From contig SFCY01000078.1 in NCBI GenBank assembly GCA_004558865.1, forward strand, positions 1 through 10,971: DNA of 10,971 nt, written 5' to 3'. The translations under genes and the position numbers were made by a program. The notes below the pieces were generated by a model. It was given only the letters and a program-made list of their open reading frames with translations. It searched no databases and had not been told where the DNA came from. Shown in pieces: positions 1 through 6,087 of this stretch. This DNA comes from Bacteroidales bacterium. Its GTDB lineage: Bacteria; Bacteroidota; Bacteroidia; Bacteroidales; Bacteroidaceae. The stretch's first letter is position 1. The number at the start of each line of letters is the position of its first letter.

Positions 1-155
1 CTCTAACTTACTGCGATCCAATAGGGATTGGAGCCTCTCTTTTTTCTTTTCCATCTTTTCTTTTTGAGGTGTCAACCATATTTAAAAAAAGACAGCGTGT
101 AGTTGGGGGTGGGTCTTTGGGTTGGGGGTGGGTCTTGAGGATGTGGATTGGTATC
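1..155. other. Left-edge intergenic region, no gene seen
   Basis: This AT-rich spacer lies beyond the terminator of the minus-strand ybeY cluster. No convincing gene is visible: the reading frame that crosses it on the plus strand runs into the antisense of ybeY. It holds a small perfect inverted repeat, TCCAAT/ATTGGA, at 17-22 and 27-32, with a pyrimidine-rich stretch from 36 to 66. That could be the weak end of a plus-strand gene lying left of the window, but six bases separate the stem from the first T run and the stem is short. It also holds the 16-base direct repeat listed separately. Confidence 0.5.
102..136. repeat. 16-base direct repeat, two copies
   Basis: GTTGGGGGTGGGTCTT occurs at 102-117 and again at 121-136, a 19-base period with TGG between the copies. 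It is G-rich on the plus strand and sits about 20 bases outside the ybeY terminator. Two copies only, so it is either a small tandem duplication or part of a longer low-complexity spacer. No function can be assigned. Confidence 0.85.
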
Positions 156-186
156 AAAAAAAAAGGAAGCCCTTGGGGGCTTCCTT
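156..186 (-). terminator. Rho-independent terminator ending the dusB-ruvB-coaD-ybeY cluster
   Basis: A perfect 10-base-pair stem has arms at 163-172 and 177-186 (core GGAAGCCC / GGGCTTCC) with a four-base loop at 173-176. On the minus strand the stem is followed directly by the T run that appears as nine A residues at 156-164 on the plus strand. It lies about 20 bases past the ybeY stop codon, as expected for a transcript ending there. On the plus strand the stem is followed only by TTCCTTATTAT after the last pair, so it may work weakly in the other direction. Confidence 0.9.
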
Positions 187-206
187 CCTTATTATATAAT
201 GTATGG

Positions 207-617
207 CTATCTCATGGCCAAGGCTTCATCCTCGTTCTTCTCCATGATTTCGCGCTCGCCGGGACCTTTGTCGTTGATGCCGCAGAGGTGGAGGATGCCG
301 TGGATGATGACACGGTGCAGCTCGTCGTCGTAGGATTTGCCATACTGTTCGGCGTTGCTGCGCACGGTGTCGAGCGAAATCACGATGTCGCCGTTGATGA
401 TGTCGCCCTCGTCATCGTCGAATGTGATGATGTCGGTGTAGTAGTCGTGGCCAAGATACTGCTTGTTGACCTCTAAAATCTTCTCGTCGCTCACGAACAT
501 ATAGCCGATGGAACCCACGCGGCGGCCATGGTGGGCCGCCACCTTGCGAATCCAGGTTGTCGTTTCGCGGTGCTTGATGTTGGGCATGGGAACGCCGTCT
601 GACTGATAACTGATCAT
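207..617 (-). CDS. ybeY: Endoribonuclease / rRNA maturation factor YbeY
   Basis: This 136-residue protein belongs to the UPF0054 family of zinc-dependent endoribonucleases, which act in 16S rRNA 3'-end maturation and ribosome quality control in the cytoplasm. The family signature is visible: VNKQYLGHDYYTDIITF at about 50-66, followed by the metal-site motif HGILHLCGIND at 106-116. The usual motif is HGxLHxxGxDH. Here His106 and His110 are kept, but the third ligand position is Asp116 and the preceding Asp is Asn115. I recall a similar replacement in other Bacteroidota YbeY proteins, so it is probably a lineage variant and not damage. Length is close to the family norm. The gene starts 10 bases after the coaD stop and is the last gene before the terminator at 156-186. 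No Shine-Dalgarno sequence is obvious, and the start fits the conserved N-terminus. Confidence 0.93.
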   Translation of the reverse strand: MISYQSDGVPMPNIKHRETTTWIRKVAAHHGRRVGSIGYMFVSDEKILEVNKQYLGHDYYTDIITFDDDEGDIINGDIVISLDTVRSNAEQYGKSYDDELHRVIIHGILHLCGINDKGPGEREIMEKNEDEALAMR

Positions 618-627
618 TTCTTGCTGC

Positions 628-1116
628 TTATTTTAGTTTGCTGTCGTTAAAAACCGCGGTTTCATCGCCATTCCCGGCTTGTGGGAGAAAGGCGGAGGTG
701 TCCTTGCCGAAGTGTTCCAACTCACGCACCATCGTGCTGCTCACCATGGCCAAGTTGGGGCTGGCCGGCAGGAAGAGGGTCTCGACTCCGCCGAAATGGC
801 GGTTGAAGTCGGCCTGCACCATCTCATACTCGTAGTCCCTCACCGAGCGCACTCCCCTGACGATGAAGTCCGCCTTTTCCCGCTTGGCCAAGTCGATGGT
901 GAGGTCGTCGTAGGCCACTACCCTCACGTGGCTGTTGCCCATGTAGAGTTGTCGGATGGCCGATAGGCGTTGCTCCAATGTGCGGCCCGTATGCTTCAGC
1001 TTGCTCTCCGCCACGGCGATGACCAGGGTGTCGAAGAGCCTCAAAGCCCGGTCGGCTATGTCCTTGTGGCCGATGGTGAAGGGGTCGAAAGTTCCGGTGA
1101 AAAGGCCTGTTTTCAT
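628..1116 (-). CDS. coaD: Phosphopantetheine adenylyltransferase CoaD
   Basis: CoaD transfers AMP from ATP to 4'-phosphopantetheine to make dephospho-coenzyme A, the fourth step of CoA synthesis from pantothenate. The 162 residues match the family length (about 160). The nucleotidyltransferase signature lies at the N-terminus: GTFDPFTIGHKDI at 8-20, including the TxGH nucleotide-binding motif at 14-17. RGVRSVRDYEYE at 87-98 and SSTMVREL at 126-133 match the conserved substrate-binding segments RG(L/V)R...DFEYE and ISST.VRE. The start at 1116 puts the signature at the normal distance from Met1. The gene begins 12 bases after the ruvB stop and ends 10 bases before ybeY, so it is almost certainly co-transcribed with both. 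The last 15 or so residues (after FLPQ) look polar and poorly conserved. Confidence 0.95.
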   Translation of the reverse strand: MKTGLFTGTFDPFTIGHKDIADRALRLFDTLVIAVAESKLKHTGRTLEQRLSAIRQLYMGNSHVRVVAYDDLTIDLAKREKADFIVRGVRSVRDYEYEMVQADFNRHFGGVETLFLPASPNLAMVSSTMVRELEHFGKDTSAFLPQAGNGDETAVFNDSKLK

Positions 1117-1128
1117 ATTTTTGTCGGT

Positions 1129-2160
1129 TTAGAAGAATGATGGCTCCATGATGCTGCCGCTGTAGGGGTTGCGGCCCAAGTGGTCGTAGGCGAGCTTGGT
1201 GACCATGCGTCCGCGTGGGGTGCGCTTGACGAAGCCCTCCATGATGAGGAAGGGTTCGTAGACATCCTCCACCGTGCCCGCATCCTCGCCTATGGCCGTG
1301 GCGATGGTGCTAAGTCCCACGGGGCCACCGCGAAACTTGTCGATGATGGTGAGCAGAATCTTATTGTCGATTTCATCGAGTCCGTACTCGTCGATGTTGA
1401 GGGCCTTGAGGGCCATCTTGGCTATGGCGTGGTTGATGCTGCCGTCGCCCTTCACCTGGGCGAAGTCGCGCACACGGCGCAGCAGTCCGTTGGCGATTCG
1501 TGGCGTGCCACGACTGCGGCGCGCAATCTCGGCAGCCGCGTCGTCGCTGATGGGCACCTTGAGGAGTTTGGCCGAGCGGCGGATGATTCTCTGCAGCGTC
1601 TCGGGGTCGTAATACTCCAAGTGCATGTTGATTCCGAACCTGGCGCGGAGTGGTGCCGTGAGCATCCCCGAGCGTGTGGTGGCCCCAATGAGGGTGAAGG
1701 GATTCAAGTCGATCTGTATGGATCGCGCCGAGGGGCCTTTGTCTATCATAATGTCGATGCGGTAGTCTTCCATGGCCGAGTAGAGGTATTCCTCCACCAC
1801 AGATGAGAGACGGTGTATCTCGTCGATGAAAAGGACATCATTGGGCTCCAACGACGTGAGGATGCCCGCCAGGTCGCCCGGCTTGTCGAGCACGGGGCCG
1901 CTCGTGATCTTGATGTTCACGCCCAACTCGTTGGCGATGATGTTGCTCAGGGTGGTCTTGCCGAGTCCCGGAGGACCATAGAGCAGCGTGTGGTCGAGAG
2001 GCTCATGCCGGTATTTGGCAGCCTCCACAAACACCTGGAGGTTGTCAACCACCTTCTTTTGACCGTTGAAATCGTCAAAACGGAGCGGTCGGAGGGCGTT
2101 CTCAAACTCCTTCTCGGCCGAGCCTTGCTGTTCGTCTCTTATATCGAAATCGTCTGCCAT
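1129..2160 (-). CDS. ruvB: Holliday junction branch migration ATPase RuvB
   Basis: RuvB is the hexameric AAA+ motor that, with RuvA, drives branch migration of Holliday junctions before RuvC cuts them. All landmarks are present in this 343-residue protein: Walker A GPPGLGKTT at 62-70, Walker B FIDEIH at 111-116, the RuvB-specific stretch IGATTRSGMLTAPLRARFG at 158-176 with the arginine-finger region at 172-174, the sensor-2 region SRGTPRIANGLLRRVRDFA at about 216-234, and the C-terminal winged-helix DNA-binding domain with GGPVGLSTIA and the conserved TPRGR. Length is standard. The ATG at 2160 gives the usual short acidic N-terminus before LRPLRFDDFNGQ. It follows dusB by 44 bases and precedes coaD by 12. 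Neither ruvA nor ruvC is in the window, so the ruv genes are not clustered here. Confidence 0.97.
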   Translation of the reverse strand: MADDFDIRDEQQGSAEKEFENALRPLRFDDFNGQKKVVDNLQVFVEAAKYRHEPLDHTLLYGPPGLGKTTLSNIIANELGVNIKITSGPVLDKPGDLAGILTSLEPNDVLFIDEIHRLSSVVEEYLYSAMEDYRIDIMIDKGPSARSIQIDLNPFTLIGATTRSGMLTAPLRARFGINMHLEYYDPETLQRIIRRSAKLLKVPISDDAAAEIARRSRGTPRIANGLLRRVRDFAQVKGDGSINHAIAKMALKALNIDEYGLDEIDNKILLTIIDKFRGGPVGLSTIATAIGEDAGTVEDVYEPFLIMEGFVKRTPRGRMVTKLAYDHLGRNPYSGSIMEPSFF

Positions 2161-2204
2161 TGCTTATTGTTGTCGATAAGTTCTCATTCTATGCCGCACA
2201 GAGC

Positions 2205-3203
2205 CTAATCCCTCGGAGCCTCTTCCTTGAGCCTGAGGCGGCACTGTTCCAAGATGGCCGTCAGCTCTTCCACCGTGTTGGCGCGGAGCATGGCGATGCG
2301 TGTCTGGCGGAAGTCGGGTATTCCCTTGAAGATGGGGCTTGCCGCCAAGTGGCGCCGCGTGTGGAGGATGCCCCGGTATTCGTCGATGCGCTCCACGTTG
2401 ATGCGCAGCTGCTCCTCCAAAATGTCGATTTTATCGTCTATGGTGAGCGGCTCGCCGGCGGATTCCGGGTGCATGTGGTCGCTAATCTCCTTGAAGAGCC
2501 AGGGTCTGCCAAACGTAGCCCTGCCTATCATCACCGCGTCGACGCCATATCGGCTGAAAGCTTCCTCGGCCTCTTCGGGCGATGTGATGTCGCCATTGCC
2601 AATGATGGGGATGTGTATCCTGGGGTTGTGCCTCACCTCTCCGATGAGCGTCCAGTCGGCCACGCCCGTATACATCTGCGATCGGGTGCGTCCGTGGATG
2701 GTCAGTGCCTGAATGCCGCAGTCCTGCAGCTGCTCTGCCAATTCGGGGATGATGAGGTGTTCCTTGTCCCATCCCAATCGCGTCTTGGCCGTCACAGGCA
2801 CCTTGACCGCCTCCACCACATTCCGTGCGATGTCGAGCATCAGCGGCACGTTTCTCAGCAGTCCCGCGCCGGCTCCTTTTCCCGCCACTTTCTTCACCGG
2901 GCAGCCGAAGTTGAGGTCGATGACGTCGGGGCGCCACTGCTCCACAATCCTTGCCGCCTCCACCATCGAGTCTACGTCCTTGCCATAGATTTGGATGCCC
3001 ACAGGCCGCTCGTCGTCGTTGAGCGTCATCTTGCTCAGCGTAGATTTGATGCTGCGCACGATGGCGTCGGCTGAGACGAACTCGGTGTAGACCATTGCGG
3101 CCCCGTAGCGTTTGCAGAGTTTGCGGAATCCGATGTCGGTCACGTCTTCCATGGGAGCGAGGAAGAGTGGCTTGGGTCCAAAGTCGATGTTGCCTATTTT
3201 CAT
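2205..3203 (-). CDS. dusB: tRNA-dihydrouridine synthase, DusB (NifR3) family
   Basis: Dus enzymes are FMN-dependent, NADPH-using reductases that convert uridine to dihydrouridine in tRNA D-loops. The 332-residue protein has a TIM barrel. It shows FLAPMEDVTDIGFRKLC at 14-30, the catalytic-cysteine motif NFGCPVKKVAGKGAGAGLL, the barrel motifs VTAKTRLGW, IHGRTR and IIGNGDI, and GRATFGRPWLF near the flavin phosphate. The reading frame stays open upstream to 3581, but the start is placed at 3203. MKIGNIDFGPKPLFLAPMED is the expected family N-terminus, and the upstream translation is low-complexity and unlike the family. The gene is first in the dusB-ruvB-coaD-ybeY cluster. A Bacteroidota -7-like box (3212-3219) lies only 8 bases before the ATG, so the transcript may have almost no leader. 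Which Dus subfamily (B or another) is less certain than the enzyme class. Confidence 0.93.
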   Translation of the reverse strand: MKIGNIDFGPKPLFLAPMEDVTDIGFRKLCKRYGAAMVYTEFVSADAIVRSIKSTLSKMTLNDDERPVGIQIYGKDVDSMVEAARIVEQWRPDVIDLNFGCPVKKVAGKGAGAGLLRNVPLMLDIARNVVEAVKVPVTAKTRLGWDKEHLIIPELAEQLQDCGIQALTIHGRTRSQMYTGVADWTLIGEVRHNPRIHIPIIGNGDITSPEEAEEAFSRYGVDAVMIGRATFGRPWLFKEISDHMHPESAGEPLTIDDKIDILEEQLRINVERIDEYRGILHTRRHLAASPIFKGIPDFRQTRIAMLRANTVEELTAILEQCRLRLKEEAPRD

Positions 3204-3211
3204 TCTGATTG

Positions 3212-3219
3212 CAAAGTTA
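3212..3219 (-). promoter_or_regulatory. Candidate -7 box for dusB
   Basis: On the minus strand the sequence reads TAACTTTGC, matching the Bacteroidota -7 consensus TAnnTTTG. It sits in an AT-rich patch (3204-3235) inside an otherwise GC-rich spacer. No TTTG is found about 20 bases upstream (near 3240), so the -33 half is missing or weak. Only eight bases separate the box from the ATG at 3203. The rest of the 211-base spacer (3204-3414) holds short GC-rich palindromes such as CGGCCAATGGCCG, but no terminator for the M16 gene and no further gene. Confidence 0.55.
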
Positions 3220-3414
3220 CAAAGTTTTTTCTCATTGCGCCCGCTATGCGGCCTATTTTTTGATGCCGGGCGGATTCTTTTCCAGGGCGGTGCCGTCTGC
3301 GGGGCGATGGTTTCCGGCCAATGGCCGTTTCCTTTGGAAGGGCGGCTGGCCTTTGGGCGTTGCAGCGCGAGCGTTTGGATGGCCTGCGACAGGTGGCAGC
3401 CAATCCCAAGAAGC

Positions 3415-4653
3415 TCACTCGTAGACCAGCGTTGTGAGGTTGTCCTTGCGGAGAACGTCGCGGGCGGCCGTAAGGAGGTCGGCCGGAGTGACAGCCTCCA
3501 AGCGCTCACGGAAGCGGATGAGGTCGCGCTCCAGCCCACCGTGGAGGAACGCGCGCCCCATGTCGAGGGCCAAAGTCTCACGGTTGTCGTAGGTGATGGC
3601 CAGCTGGCCTACGATCTGCCGCTTGGCAGCCAGCAGCTGGCGGTCGGTGAGGGGAGAGTCGACCAAGCGGTCGAGTTCGCGCCGCACCAACTTCAGGCAG
3701 CGGTCCACATCGGCTCCGTCGCAACCGAAATACGTACACCATACGCCTGTCTCACTGTAGCTGGCCATGCTGCTCTCCACCGTGTAGACCAGTCCGTGGC
3801 GCTCGCGCAGGCTGAGGTTGAGCCTGGCGTTCATTCCCGGGCCGCCAAGAATGTTGTTGAGGACATAGAGCGGCAGCCTCCGGGCGTCGTTGGCGGCATA
3901 GCTCCGGCCACCCACGACGACGTGGCTCTGGTGGGTGTCGCGGTTGACCACGATGGGCGGCTCGCCGGCACCCGGCTGCGGCTCCAAGGGGAAGCGCTCG
4001 GGCTTCAGCGCGTCGGGCTGCGCCGTGGGCAGGTCGGCGGTGGCGCGCTCCAACAACCGCTCGACGCGCTGGAGGGGAACGTCGCCGTAGATGAAGAACA
4101 CCGTCTTTGGGGCCGAGTAGTGCTCTTGGGTGAAGCGCAAGGCATCGGCCGTGCGATAGCTCCGCACACGGTCGGCCGAGCCCAAGATGTTGTGGCCCAA
4201 CGGATGGTTGCGGAAGAGGATGTTCTCAAACTCGTCGAAGATTAGCTCTGAGGGCGAGTCGTTGTAGCTCTCAATCTCATCGCAGATGACAGCCACCTCC
4301 TTGTTGATTTCCTTTTGCGGATACACACTGTGGAAAACAATGTCGGTCAGCAGGTCGACGGCCCGCGCCACGTGCTCCTTGCTCACCGACGCATAGTAGG
4401 TGGTGTCCTCCTTGTTGGTGAATGCATTGAGGTCGCCGCCCACACTCTCCAAGGAGTTGAGAATGTTCCACGCCTTGCGCCGCTGTGTGCCTTTGAAGGT
4501 GACGTGTTCGCAGAAATGGGCCAGCCCCTCATCCCCCTTGCACTCATGGCGGGAGCCGGCTGCGACAACGTAGCCGCAGTAGACCACCGGGGAGGATGAT
4601 GGGATATGGATGAGGCGCAGCCCGCAGGGCAGCGTTGCGGTATTGTATTTCAT
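3415..4653 (-). CDS. M16 family zinc metallopeptidase (pitrilysin-type)
   Basis: The 412-residue protein matches the roughly 400-residue M16B peptidases. These act on small or unfolded peptides and often form two-lobed dimers. The N-terminal lobe carries the inverted zinc motif HxxEH as HFCEH at 46-50, followed by FKGTQRR. A third zinc ligand, Glu126 in DEIESYNDSPSE, lies about 76 residues later, which is the family spacing. The C-terminal lobe carries LSLRERHGLVYTVESS, the usual Arg/Tyr substrate-binding segment. No signal peptide is seen, so a cytoplasmic location is likely. The start at 4653 (MKYNTATLPCGLRLIH) fits the family. An in-frame ATG at 4785 would add 44 basic, non-conserved residues, and the frame stays open further as antisense of the sugar-kinase gene. 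The physiological substrate cannot be told from sequence. Confidence 0.93.
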   Translation of the reverse strand: MKYNTATLPCGLRLIHIPSSSPVVYCGYVVAAGSRHECKGDEGLAHFCEHVTFKGTQRRKAWNILNSLESVGGDLNAFTNKEDTTYYASVSKEHVARAVDLLTDIVFHSVYPQKEINKEVAVICDEIESYNDSPSELIFDEFENILFRNHPLGHNILGSADRVRSYRTADALRFTQEHYSAPKTVFFIYGDVPLQRVERLLERATADLPTAQPDALKPERFPLEPQPGAGEPPIVVNRDTHQSHVVVGGRSYAANDARRLPLYVLNNILGGPGMNARLNLSLRERHGLVYTVESSMASYSETGVWCTYFGCDGADVDRCLKLVRRELDRLVDSPLTDRQLLAAKRQIVGQLAITYDNRETLALDMGRAFLHGGLERDLIRFRERLEAVTPADLLTAARDVLRKDNLTTLVYE

Positions 4654-4736
4654 AGTTGGGTATGTCTTGGATTCTACTTCTCTCGGTTCCTTGTCCGTCG
4701 GCTTGGCGGCTCGCTTGTTGGCCGAGTGCGAAACGC

Positions 4737-4805
4737 GCCACAGCCTCGGAGGAAGACCTTGGGGCTTGGCAAGAAATTGGCGCATCGGCGGGGTGGGGCT
4801 GTGGC
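4737..4805 (-). repeat. Nine-base inverted repeat in the M16 leader
   Basis: GCCACAGCC at 4737-4745 and GGCTGTGGC at 4797-4805 are perfect complements separated by 51 bases. Both arms lie downstream of the predicted M16 promoter, so they would pair in the 5' leader of that mRNA. The enclosed stretch contains the alternative in-frame ATG at 4785. Long-range pairing of this kind could hide that ATG or stabilise the leader, but the arms may also pair by chance in GC-rich DNA. Confidence 0.5.
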
Positions 4806-4834
4806 TCTTGCTGAGAATGGGCGAGAAACCGTTG

Positions 4835-4865
4835 CAAAGGTACAACAAATTCGCGACAAGCCCAA
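4835..4865 (-). promoter_or_regulatory. Bacteroidota-type promoter for the M16 peptidase gene
   Basis: On the minus strand TACCTTTG (4842 to 4835) matches the -7 consensus TAnnTTTG. GTTG (4866 to 4863) stands 20 bases upstream as a -33 element with one mismatch to TTTG. The box is followed by CAA, as at two other promoters in the window. Transcription would begin near 4828, leaving a leader of about 175 bases before the ATG at 4653. Confidence 0.65.
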
Positions 4866-5024
4866 CCGAAACCTGATATTTCGTCAGTTGGGAGCGGGTG
4901 GGATGCGTTGCGGCTGCATGAAGAAAGCGCTTGGCAGAAACCATCGTGCCTGGGGCATGGGTGGTCGGGCGTTCGCCTCTTATCGCTCCAAATTTCGGAT
5001 GAACCAAAAATATCTCTTTTAGTG

Positions 5025-5056
5025 TTTGTTTATTCAGCCTATTTGCTGTATCTTTG
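5025..5056 (+). promoter_or_regulatory. Bacteroidota-type promoter for the PfkB kinase cluster
   Basis: TTTG at 5025-5028 and TATCTTTG at 5049-5056 are spaced by exactly 20 bases. This is the best full match in the window to the Bacteroidota housekeeping promoter (TTTG, about 20, TAnnTTTG). Transcription would start near 5062, giving a leader of about 90 bases before the kinase ATG at 5152. It would serve the kinase, flavodiiron and LOG genes, which overlap one another. Confidence 0.75.
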
Positions 5057-5151
5057 CAAGGGAAAACCTCCTTGTGGCCCGTGCCGGCGCGCGACACAGC
5101 GTTGCTCCCTTTTTCTCCGGCGGCGGGCAGGGATTGAAAGATAAAGCTACG

Positions 5152-6087
5152 ATGAGAAAAGTTATAGGCATTGGCGAGACAGTTCTCGACATTATATTCA
5201 AAAACGGACAGCCCATCTGCGCCGTTCCGGGCGGCTCGGCGTTCAACGCAGTCATATCCTTGGGCCGCTGCGGCGTCGACGCCCATTTCATCGGCGAGGC
5301 CGGCCACGACCGCGTGGGCGGAGAGATCATAGACTTCCTGCGCTCCAACGGTGTCAACGCCGACAATGTGAGCGTGTTTCCCGACAGCAAGTCGCCCATC
5401 TCGTTGGCATTCCTCGACCAGGAGAACAATGCCGACTACATCTTCTATAAGGACCATCCCCATGACCAGTTGGAGTTCAACTATCCGGAAATCAATCCCG
5501 ACGACGTGGTGATCTTCGGCTCCTTCTTCTCCGTCAATCCTGTGGTGCGTCCGCAGGTGGCCGGCTTCTTGGAGTATGCCCGCGAGCACGGAGCCATCCT
5601 CTACTACGACGTCAACTTCCGCCCGTCCCATCGCGACGAGATCATGAAGATTACGCCCAACCTGCTCGACAACTTGGGCTACAGCGACTTTGTGCGCGGA
5701 AGCAAGGAAGACTTCGATGTGCTGTATCGGAAGGACTCTGCCGACAAGGTGTACAATGCCGAGGTGAGCTTCTACTGCCGCAAGTTCATCTATACGCAGG
5801 GCGACGGTCCCGTGGAAGTGCGCTCCGACAATGGCTTTGCCAAGAGCTATCCCGTGGAGCATACCCACACGGAGAGCACCATCGGCGCGGGCGACAACTT
5901 CAACGCGGGCTTCGTGTATGGGCTGCTGAAGAACAACATCACCCGAGGCGACATCGAGCGTGGGCTCACCGAGAGCCAGTGGGACCAGCTCGTGGCCTCG
6001 GCGCAGCTCTTCTCCCTCGAATGCTGCAAGGCAATAGGCAACTATGTGTCGCGGGAGTTTGGAGACAAAATGAAAATTCAACAATGA
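5152..6087 (+). CDS. PfkB-family sugar (ribokinase-like) kinase
   Basis: This 311-residue protein has the ribokinase/PfkB fold and should phosphorylate a sugar or nucleoside with ATP in the cytoplasm. Signature 1 is seen as VPGGSAFNAVISLGRCG at 25-41, including the substrate-binding GG. Signature 2 is STIGAGDNFNAGF at 242-254, where Asp248 of GAGD is the catalytic base. The normal DTxGAGD is altered here: the first Asp is Ser242. YYDVNFRPSH at 151-160 resembles the NxR segment common in fructokinase-like members, so fructose is a reasonable guess, but the substrate is not fixed by sequence. The start at 5152 gives the expected N-terminal strand RKVIGIGETVLDII. The stop overlaps the next ATG by four bases (ATGA), implying translational coupling to the flavodiiron gene. 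Confidence 0.9.
   Translation: MRKVIGIGETVLDIIFKNGQPICAVPGGSAFNAVISLGRCGVDAHFIGEAGHDRVGGEIIDFLRSNGVNADNVSVFPDSKSPISLAFLDQENNADYIFYKDHPHDQLEFNYPEINPDDVVIFGSFFSVNPVVRPQVAGFLEYAREHGAILYYDVNFRPSHRDEIMKITPNLLDNLGYSDFVRGSKEDFDVLYRKDSADKVYNAEVSFYCRKFIYTQGDGPVEVRSDNGFAKSYPVEHTHTESTIGAGDNFNAGFVYGLLKNNITRGDIERGLTESQWDQLVASAQLFSLECCKAIGNYVSREFGDKMKIQQ

Larger units (their letters stand above)
4654..5151. other. Divergent intergenic region between the M16 and PfkB-kinase genes
   Basis: This 498-base spacer separates two genes transcribed away from each other. It carries one Bacteroidota-type promoter for each side: minus strand 4835-4865 and plus strand 5025-5056. The core between them (4866-5024) shows no gene or convincing repeat. 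A stray TAnnTTTG on the minus strand at 5005-5012 has no partner -33 element. The M16 side leaves a leader of roughly 175 bases with an inverted repeat (4737-4805), and the kinase side a leader of roughly 90 bases. No tRNA fold and no riboswitch class that I recognise was found. Confidence 0.7.

Noticed and set aside
17..45. Small hairpin TCCAAT/ATTGGA with a nearby T run, as a terminator
   Set aside because: The stem is six pairs and the T run begins several bases away. The gene it would serve is outside the window.
2160..3074. Plus-strand frame of 304 codons opposite dusB
   Set aside because: It is a shadow of dusB: the composition is that of an antisense G/C-rich third-position frame, with no recognisable motif.
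3204..3581. 126-codon N-terminal extension of DusB
   Set aside because: The family N-terminus begins at MKIGNIDF. The extension is arginine/serine-rich, overlaps the M16 3' end and crosses the promoter-like box.
3112..4245. Plus-strand frame of 377 codons opposite the M16 gene
   Set aside because: Antisense shadow of a well-supported peptidase gene; low-complexity Val/Ala/Gly/His-rich translation.
5005..5012. Minus-strand TATTTTTG resembling a -7 box
   Set aside because: There is no TTTG or TTG about 20 bases upstream, and the box at 4835-4842 is better placed for the M16 gene.
4654..6084. Open frame joining the M16 peptidase to upstream sequence, 889 codons in total
   Set aside because: Only the last 412 codons match M16 peptidases. 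The rest is antisense of the sugar kinase and the divergent spacer, and would cross the M16 promoter.
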